This document shows, in pieces, positions 45,003 to 54,115 of a stretch of 64,000 nt of DNA. Within the stretch, counting starts at the first letter, position 1. The number at the start of each line of letters is the position of its first letter. The position numbers were made by a program, and so were the translations under genes. Location of the stretch: NCBI GenBank assembly GCA_030706605.1, contig JAUZOE010000001.1, positions 272,486 through 336,485 of the forward strand. Reading direction: 5' to 3'. Source of the stretch: Bacteroidota bacterium. GTDB lineage: Bacteria > Bacteroidota > Bacteroidia > Chitinophagales > Chitinophagaceae. The notes under the pieces were generated by a model that saw only the letters and a list, made by a program, of their open reading frames with translations, did not search any database and was not told where the DNA came from.

Positions 45003-45140
45003 TCTTCGGAGAAAAATATATAATGCTACCAGAATTTTGCTTCCTAATTGCATTTGTAGCGGAATAGTTTCTTTAATTAAAATATCAATTCAAAAATCAT
45101 AATAGAAATTTTTTGCTATTTTACACTGGTAAATCTTATC

Positions 45141-46244
45141 ATGCAAAACGATCTACTTTACCAAATAGCACTAACGCTTATTCCCAACATTGGTGATGTA
45201 AATGCCAAAATATTGATCAATCATTTTGGAAACGCTAAAGCTGTTTTTGATGCCCGCCAAAAAGAACTGGAAACACTGGAAGGCATTGGAAATATCAGGG
45301 CTGCTTCTATAAAAAACTTTACCGATTTTAGCAAAGCTGAAGAAGAGATTGAATTCATCAATAAATTTAAAATCAAACCCCTGTTTTTAACAGATAAAGA
45401 GTATCCTCAAAGATTATTAAATTGCTACGACAGTCCTGCATTATTATATTACAAGGGAAATACAGATTTAAATTCTTCAAAAATAATTGCAATAGTTGGC
45501 ACCCGTAACCATGATGATTATGGAAAAAACATTTGCGAAAAACTAGTCGAAGAATTAATAAATGAAGAGATCATTATTGTAAGCGGTCTCGCATTCGGTA
45601 TTGATAGTATTGCACACAGAACTTCCCTAAAGAACAACATTAAAACGATTGGAGTTTTGGCTCACGGACTTGACAGGGTATATCCTGCGCAAAATACGGC
45701 ATTGGCTAAACAAATGATTTCCTGTGGTGGCTTACTCACAGAGTTTACAAGCAATACCATCCCCGATAAACAAAATTTTCCCGGAAGAAACCGGATTGTT
45801 GCCGGGATAAGTGATGCCATTATTGTGATAGAGTCAGGTCTAAAGGGAGGATCACTAATTACTGCAGAATTAGGAAATGGGTATAATAAAGATGTATTTG
45901 CTATCCCCGGCAGAATAAATGACAGCAAAAGTGAAGGATGCAATTACCTGATAAAAAATAATAAGGCTGCCCTGGTTACCTGCGCCAATGACGTACTGGA
46001 AAATATGGGCTGGAAAAAAATCAGAAAACCAACATTCAAAAAACAACGGGAATTATTTATTGAATTGACAACTGATGAAAAAATAGTGACAAACATTTTG
46101 CAAAACCATGAACAGATACATATCGACGAATTATATTTCAAAAGCAAACTCAGCAGCAGTGCGGTAGCACAAGCGCTGCTCATGCTGGAAATGCAGGGGA
46201 TTATAACCTCATTGCCTGGGAAAATTTACAAGATCAGCCCATAA
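45141..46244 (+). CDS. dprA: DNA-processing protein DprA
   Basis: A 367-residue protein. N-terminal HhH-like domain (LIPNIGDVNAKILINHFGN, EGIGNIRAA) is followed by the Rossmann-like DprA core with GTRNHDDYG, VSGLAFGIDSIAH, LAHGLDRVYP, FPGRNRIVAGISD and GSLITAELG, and a C-terminal winged helix (about 305-365). It loads RecA onto incoming single-stranded DNA during transformation. Presence of dprA means only that the machinery for natural uptake may exist. It is followed by guaB with its own promoter. Confidence 0.95.
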   Translation: MQNDLLYQIALTLIPNIGDVNAKILINHFGNAKAVFDARQKELETLEGIGNIRAASIKNFTDFSKAEEEIEFINKFKIKPLFLTDKEYPQRLLNCYDSPALLYYKGNTDLNSSKIIAIVGTRNHDDYGKNICEKLVEELINEEIIIVSGLAFGIDSIAHRTSLKNNIKTIGVLAHGLDRVYPAQNTALAKQMISCGGLLTEFTSNTIPDKQNFPGRNRIVAGISDAIIVIESGLKGGSLITAELGNGYNKDVFAIPGRINDSKSEGCNYLIKNNKAALVTCANDVLENMGWKKIRKPTFKKQRELFIELTTDEKIVTNILQNHEQIHIDELYFKSKLSSSAVAQALLMLEMQGIITSLPGKIYKISP

Positions 46245-46323
46245 ATATCCACCTTGCATTCTTATCAAAGTTATAAAAATCGGAATATCTGATATTCACC
46301 TGCAGAGATATATTGGCATTTAT

Positions 46324-46331
46324 TATCTTTG
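46324..46331 (+). promoter_or_regulatory. -7 element of guaB
   Basis: TATCTTTG followed by CA, ending three bases before the ATG. An in-frame TTG that lies inside this box is not a start. Confidence 0.55.
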
Positions 46332-46334
46332 CAC

Positions 46335-47822
46335 ATGGCTACAATAAATAATCCCTCAACGGGTTCCAAAAAATTTTTCGGTGAAGGCTTAACTTTTGAT
46401 GATGTATTGCTGATGCCAGCTTACAGTGAAGTATTGCCCCGGGATGTTACCACCACCACCCAACTTACTAAAACAATTACACTCAATATCCCAATGCTTA
46501 GTGCTGCAATGGATACGGTTACAGAAGCCTCTCTTGCTATTGCATTAGCAAGAGAAGGAGGACTGGGCGTTCTGCACAAAAACATGAGTATAGAACAGCA
46601 GGCGGCACAGGTAAGAAAAGTAAAACGAAGTGAAAGTGGTCTTATACTGGATCCGATCACCTTAAAAGTGGGAGCTACAATTGGTGATGCCTTAAAATTA
46701 ATGAAAGAAAACAGGATTGGAGGAATTCCGATTGTTGATAAAGATGGTAAATTAGTAGGCATTTTAACCAATCGTGACCTTAGGTTCGAGGATAACATGA
46801 ACCGGAAAGTAAATGAATTAATGACCAGGGAAAATCTGATAACTGCTCCCGAAGGTACCGATTTAAAAAAAGCTCAATTGATTTTAAGAAACTATAAAAT
46901 TGAGAAATTACCCGTAGTCAATAAGAAGGGGATTTTAAAAGGACTGATTACTTATCGTGACATTCTGCAGGTACATAATCATCCCAATTCAACAAAGGAT
47001 GAATTCGGAAGATTGCTTGTAGGCGCCGGGGTAGGTATCACAAAAGATATCAGCGACCGTGTTGACGCCTTACAACAGGTAGGGGTAGATATCATTGCCC
47101 TTGACAGTGCGCATGGTCATACAAAAGGAGTAATTGATGCATTAAAAAAGATCAAAAAAGAATTCAAGAATATACAGGTTATAGCAGGAAATATTGCTAC
47201 ATCCGCAGGTGCTAAAGCATTAGCCGATGCTGGTGCGGATGCTGTAAAAGTGGGTATAGGCCCAGGATCTATATGTACCACACGAATTGTTGCCGGAGCC
47301 GGTGTTCCCCAGATAACTGCAATAATCGAAGTTGCAGCAGCTTTAAAAAATAAAAACATCGGCATTATCGCCGATGGCGGAATCCGCTATACGGGTGACA
47401 TGGTTAAAGCCATTGCCGCAGGTGCCAGTTGTGTGATGATGGGCGGTGTATTTGCGGGAACTGAAGAAAGTCCGGGAGAAACAATTATCTATGAAGGAAG
47501 AAAATTTAAACAATATCGTGGCATGGGTTCTTTAGGAGCTATGGCACAAGGCAGCAGCGATCGTTATTTCCAGGATGGCGAAGAACAAACGAAAAAATTT
47601 GTTCCTGAAGGAATAGAAGGAAGAATCGCTTATAAAGGCTTTTTATACGAAGTAGTTCACCAATTTACGGGAGGGCTTCGTGCCGGAATGGGATATTGCG
47701 GGGCAAAAGATATTAAAGCTTTGCAACAGGCTACCTTTATAAAAATCTCCAATGCCGGTATGCGCGAAAGCCATGCACATGATGTTGAAATCACCAAAGA
47801 GGCCCCGAATTATAGCAGGTAA
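46335..47822 (+). CDS. guaB: IMP dehydrogenase
   Basis: A 495-residue enzyme of the first step of guanine nucleotide synthesis. TIM-barrel parts flank two CBS domains (about 100-220). Catalytic loop GPGSICTTR and [20 protein letters not shown] are intact, as are the flap residues near [16 protein letters not shown]. It converts IMP to XMP with NAD. The ATG chosen gives MATINNP; the frame is open two codons upstream with TTG, which overlaps the promoter. Product length is normal. Likely a single-gene unit. Confidence 0.97.
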   Translation: MATINNPSTGSKKFFGEGLTFDDVLLMPAYSEVLPRDVTTTTQLTKTITLNIPMLSAAMDTVTEASLAIALAREGGLGVLHKNMSIEQQAAQVRKVKRSESGLILDPITLKVGATIGDALKLMKENRIGGIPIVDKDGKLVGILTNRDLRFEDNMNRKVNELMTRENLITAPEGTDLKKAQLILRNYKIEKLPVVNKKGILKGLITYRDILQVHNHPNSTKDEFGRLLVGAGVGITKDISDRVDALQQVGVDIIALDSAHGHTKGVIDALKKIKKEFKNIQVIAGNIATSAGAKALADAGADAVKVGIGPGSICTTRIVAGAGVPQITAIIEVAAALKNKNIGIIADGGIRYTGDMVKAIAAGASCVMMGGVFAGTEESPGETIIYEGRKFKQYRGMGSLGAMAQGSSDRYFQDGEEQTKKFVPEGIEGRIAYKGFLYEVVHQFTGGLRAGMGYCGAKDIKALQQATFIKISNAGMRESHAHDVEITKEAPNYSR

Positions 47823-47883
47823 ACACAAGAGAATATATGGTTTATTAAATCCTTAATTTTTAATTCCTAATAGAAAAAATCTC

Positions 47884-49038
47884 TTGAAATTCTTAATCAG
47901 CTTATTATTATTTCTTCCCCTGCAAATATTGGCACAGAATGATTCATGCCATTTGCGTATAAGCCTTTTAACAGCTACACCAGGCGAAGAATTGTATTCT
48001 ACTTTCGGCCACAGTGCTTTGCGTGTAACCGACAGCGTTAGAAATACTGATATTGTATATAATTATGGAACTTTTAATTTTGATGAACCCAATTTCTATA
48101 TCAAATTTATAAGAGGAAAACTTTCCTTTTATTTATCAGCCGATTATTTTGCCGACTTTATTACAGAATACCAAGAGGAAAATAGGGCAATCACTGAACA
48201 GGTATTAAATTTAAACTGTAGTGAAAAATACAGAATTAATGAATTGTTACAGGAAAATATGCTGGGACCCAACAGAACCTATAAATACGATTTCACATTT
48301 GACAATTGCACCACCCGGCTCCGGGATCTCATTGAAAAAACAACCGATTCGACTGTACATTTTGGTGAAGTATTGAAAACAAAAGCCAGTTTCCGTAATC
48401 TCATTTATGAATATTTAAATCGGAATGACAAGCAATGGAGTAAATTAGGAATTGACATTTTACTGGGCAGTAAAATGGATGCAATCATGACTCCACGGGA
48501 AACGATGTTTTTACCCGATTATCTTATGAATACTATTGACAGCTCTTCCATAAATGGAAGGCCCCTTGTTCTGGAAGAACACTCACTGTTCAGAGAATAT
48601 TATACTCCGGTCAATAAAAATAATCTAACTCACCCTCTTTTTATTTTTACCTGCTTTTTTGTGTTGATCGCTTTACTAAGTTTTTCTAAAAATATAGTAA
48701 TCCAAAAATTCCTTTTTGCCTTTGATGGGTTCCTGTTTTTTATCATTGGATTATTAGGTATTTTACTTGTTTTCATGTGGCTGGGGACCGATCATATTAT
48801 GTGCAAAAACAATTATAATTTACTTTGGGCATGGCCTACCAATATTGTTGCCGCATTTTATATACATTCAAAAAAGAATTGGGCAAAAAAATATTTTACT
48901 ATTTATTCAATGTTTAATTTACTCCTGCTGGCACTTTGGTTCTTTCTTCCACAACACATGAATCCTTCTTTAATACCCATTGTACTCATTTTAATTACCA
49001 GGAGTTTTATTTATATTTCTCACCAGAAAAAAATTTAG
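47884..49038 (+). CDS. DUF4105 (Lnb-type) membrane protein
   Basis: A 384-residue protein with a signal peptide (LISLLLFLPLQILAQ). The DUF4105 domain has FGHSALRV, YNYGTFNFDEPNFYIKFIRGKLSFYL and a Cys in FDNCTTRLRDLIE; a conserved His and Cys suggest a thiol catalyst. Four or five C-terminal helices (about 250-380) anchor it in the membrane. Members of DUF4105 have been linked to lipoprotein N-acylation in Bacteroides (Lnb); I recall this and cannot verify it here. The start is TTG. It is followed after three bases by an alpha/beta hydrolase, pointing to an operon. Confidence 0.72.
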   Translation: MKFLISLLLFLPLQILAQNDSCHLRISLLTATPGEELYSTFGHSALRVTDSVRNTDIVYNYGTFNFDEPNFYIKFIRGKLSFYLSADYFADFITEYQEENRAITEQVLNLNCSEKYRINELLQENMLGPNRTYKYDFTFDNCTTRLRDLIEKTTDSTVHFGEVLKTKASFRNLIYEYLNRNDKQWSKLGIDILLGSKMDAIMTPRETMFLPDYLMNTIDSSSINGRPLVLEEHSLFREYYTPVNKNNLTHPLFIFTCFFVLIALLSFSKNIVIQKFLFAFDGFLFFIIGLLGILLVFMWLGTDHIMCKNNYNLLWAWPTNIVAAFYIHSKKNWAKKYFTIYSMFNLLLLALWFFLPQHMNPSLIPIVLILITRSFIYISHQKKI

Positions 49039-49041
49039 ATC

Positions 49042-49851
49042 ATGGCCTATATTATTTTCAGGGAGAAAAAAATATTTTACCGTATGACAGGAAAAGGAAA
49101 CCCTGTCATATTGCTACATGGCTTTGGTGAAGATGGAAACATCTGGAACCAACAGGTTGAGAAATTAAAAAATAATAACTTTTTAATTATTCCTGACTTA
49201 CCAGGTAGCGGACAGTCAGAACTTCTTGAAGGAAATTGTAGCATTAGTGATTATGCCGAAGTAATAAAAGCTATCTCTGATAAAGAAATAACCAAAATTG
49301 AAGAGAAAAAATTTTCCATTATCGGCCATAGCATGGGCGGTTATATTACGCTTGCCTTTGCAGAAAAATATCCTGAACACCTAAATTCCTTTGGGCTTTT
49401 TCATTCTTCTGCTTATGCAGATGACGAGCAAAAAATTGAAACCCGGAAAAAAGGAATTGATTTTATTAAAAAAAATGGTGCTGAAGTTTTTTTGAAAACA
49501 TCCACACCCAATTTATTTGCCGAAAAAACAAGAAAGGAAAAACCAGAGTTGATAGAAAATCTATTGAGCCTGGCTTATAAAATTTCACCTGAAGCACTTA
49601 TCCAATATTATGGAGCAATGATTCTGCGCTCCGACAGGACTTCGGTTTTAAAATCTTTTTCCAAACCGGTACTTTTTATTATTGGCAAAAATGATATTGC
49701 AGTTCCGATAGAAGCTTCGTTAAAACAATGTCATATCCCTCCAATTTCAACTGTTCATATTTTACAGAATTCCGGCCACATGGGCATGTGGGAAGAAGAA
49801 GCACTTTCTTCCACTTATCTAAGCCAATTTTTAACTGACATGCCTGGGTAA
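49042..49851 (+). CDS. Alpha/beta-fold hydrolase
   Basis: A 269-residue cytoplasmic hydrolase. LLHGFGEDGNIWNQQ is the oxyanion-hole region, GHSMGGY holds the nucleophilic serine, and the C-terminal NSGHMGMWE holds the catalytic histidine. An aspartate lies in FIIGKNDIAVP. The triad is complete, so it should act as an esterase or lipase-like enzyme. It starts three bases after the DUF4105 gene, so both may act on the same lipid or acyl substrate. Specificity unknown. Confidence 0.85.
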   Translation: MAYIIFREKKIFYRMTGKGNPVILLHGFGEDGNIWNQQVEKLKNNNFLIIPDLPGSGQSELLEGNCSISDYAEVIKAISDKEITKIEEKKFSIIGHSMGGYITLAFAEKYPEHLNSFGLFHSSAYADDEQKIETRKKGIDFIKKNGAEVFLKTSTPNLFAEKTRKEKPELIENLLSLAYKISPEALIQYYGAMILRSDRTSVLKSFSKPVLFIIGKNDIAVPIEASLKQCHIPPISTVHILQNSGHMGMWEEEALSSTYLSQFLTDMPG

Positions 49852-49937
49852 AATTGAAAGTTAAAATAATCTTGAAGTTCACAACTTTTATTACGAAATT
49901 TAGAGTTGATAACAAATGTCTTTCTATTGGTTTCGCT

Positions 49938-52538
49938 ATGAAAAAAACACTACTTATAAGCCTGATTTTGCTAATCATGCATCCATGCCAGGCAAAGCAT
50001 ATTATAGGTGGTGAAATGATATATCAATATATAGGACCGGGAAGTTCTCCTAACACCAGTCAATATTTAATTACCCTTAAATTATTCAGAGACAATAATG
50101 CGCCACCTGATGCCGCACCAATGCCGGGGAATGTTTACATTGGCATATTTAATAATGATAATTCAAATCAATATCCCAATGCTGGCGGCTATTATGATGT
50201 AACTAAAAATAGTGAACAGCCGGTAACTGTAAATCCTTTCCCGGTATGTATCCATAATCCTCCTGCTCTTAGCTATAATGTAGGGCTTTATTCATTTACT
50301 GTAGATTTACCTAAAAACAATACAGGCTATACGGCTTCTTTCCAAACCTGTTGCAGAATTTCTCCACTGACTAATGTAAGTACTCAAGGAGGTAATGGTA
50401 CGGGATCCACATACACATGCTCTATTCCGGGAATTCATGATAATTCACCACAATTCTCTACCAGTATAGATGCAATTTGTGGTAACAAACCGTTCCATTT
50501 ACAGTTTAATGCAACGGATGCTGATGGTGATTCTTTGGTTTACGTTTTTGCCCAGGCTTATGATGGAGGGAAATTTCAAAACTCAGGGAATGGTAACCCT
50601 GCTCCTCCTCCCTATAACTCTGTTCCATATATGGGGGGGGTCACTTACCAATTTCCATTGGGAAGTCAAGCTACTATAGACCCACAAACAGGAATCATTA
50701 GCGGCATTGCTCCTGATGTGGGAAGATATGTAGTAGGCGTTGGAGTTGCTTCTTATCGAAATGGAGTACTCATTAATGTACATACAAAAGATTTTATTGT
50801 AAATGTTACAGATTGTGATTTTGCCGGTGCAAAACTTGATCCTAAACCGGTAAGTTGCGATGGCTTTACCGTTTCATTTTCCAATGAAGATTTTTCACCT
50901 TTGAATAAATCATTTTATTGGGATTTCGGAGATGCAGCAAGTGGCACTTCAGATACTTCAACTATGCAATCTCCCACACATGTTTATTCGGATACAGGTA
51001 CATATGTTTATAAGCTAGTAGTAAATCGCGGCGATCAATGCTCTGATTCTGCCACACAAATTGTAAAAGTGTATCCCGGATTTTTTCCTGACTTTGCCAT
51101 TGGCGGAAAATGCATCAACTCTCCGATACAATTTACCGACAAATCAAAAACAAATTATGGATTAGTGAATACCTGGTCCTGGAATTTTGGTGATCCTTTA
51201 TCTGACGGAGATACTTCTCATCTTCAAAACCCGACCTATACTTTTAGCAATACAGGCAGTTACCCGGTTCAATTATCAATTACCAGCACCAAAGGTTGTA
51301 ATAAATCAATAACGGATACAATTACCATTATAGAAAAACCCCAATTTTCCGTTACTAACGACACATTAATATGCAACATTGATACTTTACAATTAACCGC
51401 TAATGGAATAGGAACTGTTTCCTGGACACCCAATTATAATATCAATAACCAAAACAGCTTTACTCCTTTGGTAAGCCCGAAAGTGCCAACGACTTACTTT
51501 GCTACCTTATTTGAAAGTCCGGGTTGTATAGCCACAGATTCTGTACATGTAGATGTGGTAAGCAATGTATCTTTAAATGCAGGAAATGACACTACAATTT
51601 GTTTAACAGATACCGTAAGAATAAATACCACAAGCAATGGGCTGCACTACCTATGGACACCAGCAAATACATTAATCAGTGATACCGCCAAAAACCCTTT
51701 AGCTATACCACAGTCCAATACAGCCTATCATGTTGTAGCCAGTATTGGCAAATGCAGTACCTCCGATGATATAACGTTAAGAATAGTCCCCTACCCTAAA
51801 GCCAATTCAGGGAAAGACACTTCCATTTGCTTTCCTGATAGTTACCAACTTGTAGCCAGTGGTGGCAGTATTTATTTATGGTCACCAGCAGCATTCCTGA
51901 ATAATACTAATATAGCAAACCCGGTTACTACTCCCGCAGAATCCATTCGCTATGTTGTAAAAGTAAATGATGTATTAGGATGTCCTAAATCTACTTATGA
52001 CACCGTGGTGATAACTGTTGAAAAAGTAATAGCTGATGCAGGCCCCAGGGATACGATTATTGTAGTTAACCAGCCATTGCAATTAAATGGAACAGGAGCC
52101 GCAGAGTCATTTACCTGGTCTCCTCCAAAGGGATTGAGTAATCCGTATATTCCAAACCCTGTTGCTACTTTATCAGACAATCAACAATATGTTTTAAAAT
52201 TAACAAGCAGCGCGGGATGTACCGATTCAGATACAATTGATGTAATTGTGTACAAAGTAAAACCTGGCATATTTGTGCCCAATTCCTTTACGCCAAACGG
52301 CGACGGCCTCAATGATGTTTTCAGGCCAATTCTAATTGGAATGAAACAACTGAATTATTTCAAAGTTTATAACCGGGGCGGACAATTAATTTTTTCAACC
52401 AATATTCAAAATAAAGGATGGGACGGAACTTTTAAAGGATCAGCACAAGATGCCGCTGTATATGTATGGATGGTGCAAGGAATAGATTACCAGGGGAAAA
52501 CAATTTTTGAGAAAGGAAGTGTAACATTAATAAGATAA
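49938..52538 (+). CDS. Large PKD-domain surface protein with T9SS type B sorting domain
   Basis: An 866-residue exported protein. Signal peptide MKKTLLISLILLIMHPCQA is followed by an N-terminal region of about 290 residues with paired cysteines, two PKD domains (FYWDFGDAASG and WSWNFGDPLSDG), then three repeats of roughly 80 residues with T-W-x-P and C-x-T-D-S patterns. The C-terminus PNSFTPNGDGLNDVFRP to KGSVTLIR is the gliding-motility-associated C-terminal domain (type B sorting). The ATG was chosen at the signal peptide; a TTG 84 bases upstream is not credible. Likely a secreted adhesin or coat protein. Confidence 0.87.
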   Translation: MKKTLLISLILLIMHPCQAKHIIGGEMIYQYIGPGSSPNTSQYLITLKLFRDNNAPPDAAPMPGNVYIGIFNNDNSNQYPNAGGYYDVTKNSEQPVTVNPFPVCIHNPPALSYNVGLYSFTVDLPKNNTGYTASFQTCCRISPLTNVSTQGGNGTGSTYTCSIPGIHDNSPQFSTSIDAICGNKPFHLQFNATDADGDSLVYVFAQAYDGGKFQNSGNGNPAPPPYNSVPYMGGVTYQFPLGSQATIDPQTGIISGIAPDVGRYVVGVGVASYRNGVLINVHTKDFIVNVTDCDFAGAKLDPKPVSCDGFTVSFSNEDFSPLNKSFYWDFGDAASGTSDTSTMQSPTHVYSDTGTYVYKLVVNRGDQCSDSATQIVKVYPGFFPDFAIGGKCINSPIQFTDKSKTNYGLVNTWSWNFGDPLSDGDTSHLQNPTYTFSNTGSYPVQLSITSTKGCNKSITDTITIIEKPQFSVTNDTLICNIDTLQLTANGIGTVSWTPNYNINNQNSFTPLVSPKVPTTYFATLFESPGCIATDSVHVDVVSNVSLNAGNDTTICLTDTVRINTTSNGLHYLWTPANTLISDTAKNPLAIPQSNTAYHVVASIGKCSTSDDITLRIVPYPKANSGKDTSICFPDSYQLVASGGSIYLWSPAAFLNNTNIANPVTTPAESIRYVVKVNDVLGCPKSTYDTVVITVEKVIADAGPRDTIIVVNQPLQLNGTGAAESFTWSPPKGLSNPYIPNPVATLSDNQQYVLKLTSSAGCTDSDTIDVIVYKVKPGIFVPNSFTPNGDGLNDVFRPILIGMKQLNYFKVYNRGGQLIFSTNIQNKGWDGTFKGSAQDAAVYVWMVQGIDYQGKTIFEKGSVTLIR

Positions 52539-52585
52539 TGTGACCATTGGCAATGAAGTACTGAAAAACCAGTAAACACCTAAAA

Positions 52586-53209
52586 TTACCTACCGTATCT
52601 TCTATACCTGTTCTGAAATAATCCTATATTATAACCGGCGCGAATAACCGGGATTGCCCGTCCGAGACCATCAACATATGGAGAGTTTGTATTACCCGAA
52701 ACATCCCACATCACAGAAATAAAATAATAAGTATTATTTCCCCTTTCTCTTCCACCAGCATAGCCTCCACCTATTAACAGACTACTGGCATTTATATTAC
52801 TTTGATAAGGTACATATCCACTATTATTGGCAGGTATATATTTCAGGTGCATCATGTTATATTCATATTGGACTGTGCCAAATAAGAAGTTTACCGGAAA
52901 TAATCTTACAAATGCACCAGGTCCATAAACTGTCTGGCGCAATTTATCACCATAGTTTTGATAATCTCTTTGTGAAGTATAATTAAGATTAAAAGTAATT
53001 CCTGCATCTGCCCAATTGGTTAAACTATAGCCCAATTGAGGTGTAATCCCCAGGCTTGTATAATAGCTTGAAAATCCCAGATTGGCACTTCCCCCAGTAA
53101 ATAATCTTTCTTTTTGAAATCCTTTTTTTTCTCCCTTACTTTCATCTTTAGATTGAGCATTAACCTGCAAGCAAACAGGTATCAATAAAATTAAAATCAC
53201 TTTTTTCAT
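52586..53209 (-). CDS. Small outer-membrane beta-barrel protein
   Basis: A 207-residue exported protein with a signal peptide ending VNAQ. A charged linker (KDESKGEKKGFQKERLF) leads into about eight short amphipathic strands with many Y, N and G residues (GGSANLGFSSYYTSLGITPQLGYSL, GTVQYEYNMMHLKYI). The end FQNRYRRYGR is basic. It resembles the OmpW/OmpX-size barrels common in this phylum. I cannot assign a ligand. It is divergent from the operator-controlled gene on the right. Confidence 0.65.
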   Translation of the reverse strand: MKKVILILLIPVCLQVNAQSKDESKGEKKGFQKERLFTGGSANLGFSSYYTSLGITPQLGYSLTNWADAGITFNLNYTSQRDYQNYGDKLRQTVYGPGAFVRLFPVNFLFGTVQYEYNMMHLKYIPANNSGYVPYQSNINASSLLIGGGYAGGRERGNNTYYFISVMWDVSGNTNSPYVDGLGRAIPVIRAGYNIGLFQNRYRRYGR

Positions 53210-53449
53210 ACATACATATTTACAAGGTTTGAAAGAAAATTGATCAAGCGAAATTAATGGTAGCTTCGCTAATAATTAGTTAATATCGACTACTAATATT
53301 TCCTCTGGTTTAATTTCATAGCCGATAAAATACCTGCAAACAGAATATATTTATGAATAGTTATTGAGGACTTGAATTAAGTTCAGATTCCATTTCCCCA
53401 TTCCCCATATTTCTGCAAAAAAAAGTTTATTCCAATAAATTTTTACAAA

Positions 53450-53491
53450 ATACGAATTACATCGTATATTTGATTACGACATATTTCGTAA
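53450..53491 (+). promoter_or_regulatory. Two tandem palindromic operators over a TATATTTG promoter element
   Basis: Site 1 is ATACGA, six bases, TCGTAT (53450-53467). Site 2 is TTACGA, six bases, TCGTAA (53474-53491). Both are perfect inverted repeats, and their centres are 24 bases apart. A -7 element, TATATTTG (53465-53472), overlaps the end of site 1 and stops two bases before site 2. The ATG follows 17 bases after site 2. A repressor bound here would block the promoter. The rest of the 298-base gap to the left holds nothing I can name. Confidence 0.75.
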
Positions 53492-53507
53492 ACAAAAAAC
53501 AAAAAAC

Positions 53508-54059
53508 ATGAAAACAATTAATTCCTTATCAACTGTCTGCGTCAGATTCGCAATCATATTCGGGTTAATAATCACATCGATGGCTTTTCAATATCCTTCA
53601 ACCCCCGTAACTAAAAAAATGGTTCCGCTGGTAAAAGATACTGTTCCTCAAAGCGAAATGAACATCAATATAGATGTCGATAAAATTTTAGCGGAAGTAT
53701 GTAAGAATCTTGCTAGAATAGATTTTAATCAAATTTCAAAACAGGTGGAAGAGTCTTTAAAAAATATTGATTTTGTCAAAATTCAGAAAGACATTGATGC
53801 CTCACTAAAAAATATTGATAATGCCATGAAAAACATGGACTCAAAAAAAATAAACGGGGACATAAAAAAGAGTCTCGAGGAGGTACAGAAACAGATACAA
53901 AGTAAAGAGTTTCAAAAATCCTTAGAAAAAGCAAAAAAAGAAATAGAAAAGACTAAGGAACAAATAAACAAGAAGTTGCAAAATATGAAACAAGAAAAAA
54001 ATTCAGCCCTATACAATCTAGAACCTGGCTTCGATCTGACAGAGCCCATCATTATTTGA
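53508..54059 (+). CDS. Helical membrane-anchored protein resembling the periplasmic tail of BlaR1-like proteins
   Basis: A 183-residue protein with a hydrophobic segment at about residues 12-28, then a proline-rich linker (STPVTKKMVPLVKDTVPQ) and a 130-residue amphipathic helical part with irregular repeats of (K)NIDFxKIxKD type, ending with LEPGFDLTEPIII. The helical part looks like the region that follows the membrane domain in BlaR1/M56 proteins of this phylum, but here no protease domain is present. Tandem operators lie directly upstream, and a PBP4-type gene follows after 56 bases. A role in cell-wall stress is inferred from these neighbours. Confidence 0.62.
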   Translation: MKTINSLSTVCVRFAIIFGLIITSMAFQYPSTPVTKKMVPLVKDTVPQSEMNINIDVDKILAEVCKNLARIDFNQISKQVEESLKNIDFVKIQKDIDASLKNIDNAMKNMDSKKINGDIKKSLEEVQKQIQSKEFQKSLEKAKKEIEKTKEQINKKLQNMKQEKNSALYNLEPGFDLTEPIII

Positions 54060-54115
54060 AATAATATTTAAAAATTCATCTCTGATCGAAATTATTTATT
54101 TGTAATTTGGTTGGG

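Noticed and set aside
46329..46334. TTG start for guaB
   Set aside because: It is part of the TATCTTTG box; the ATG two codons later is the start.
49854..49937. Extended N-terminus of the PKD protein from a TTG
   Set aside because: It would place 28 residues before a normal signal peptide.
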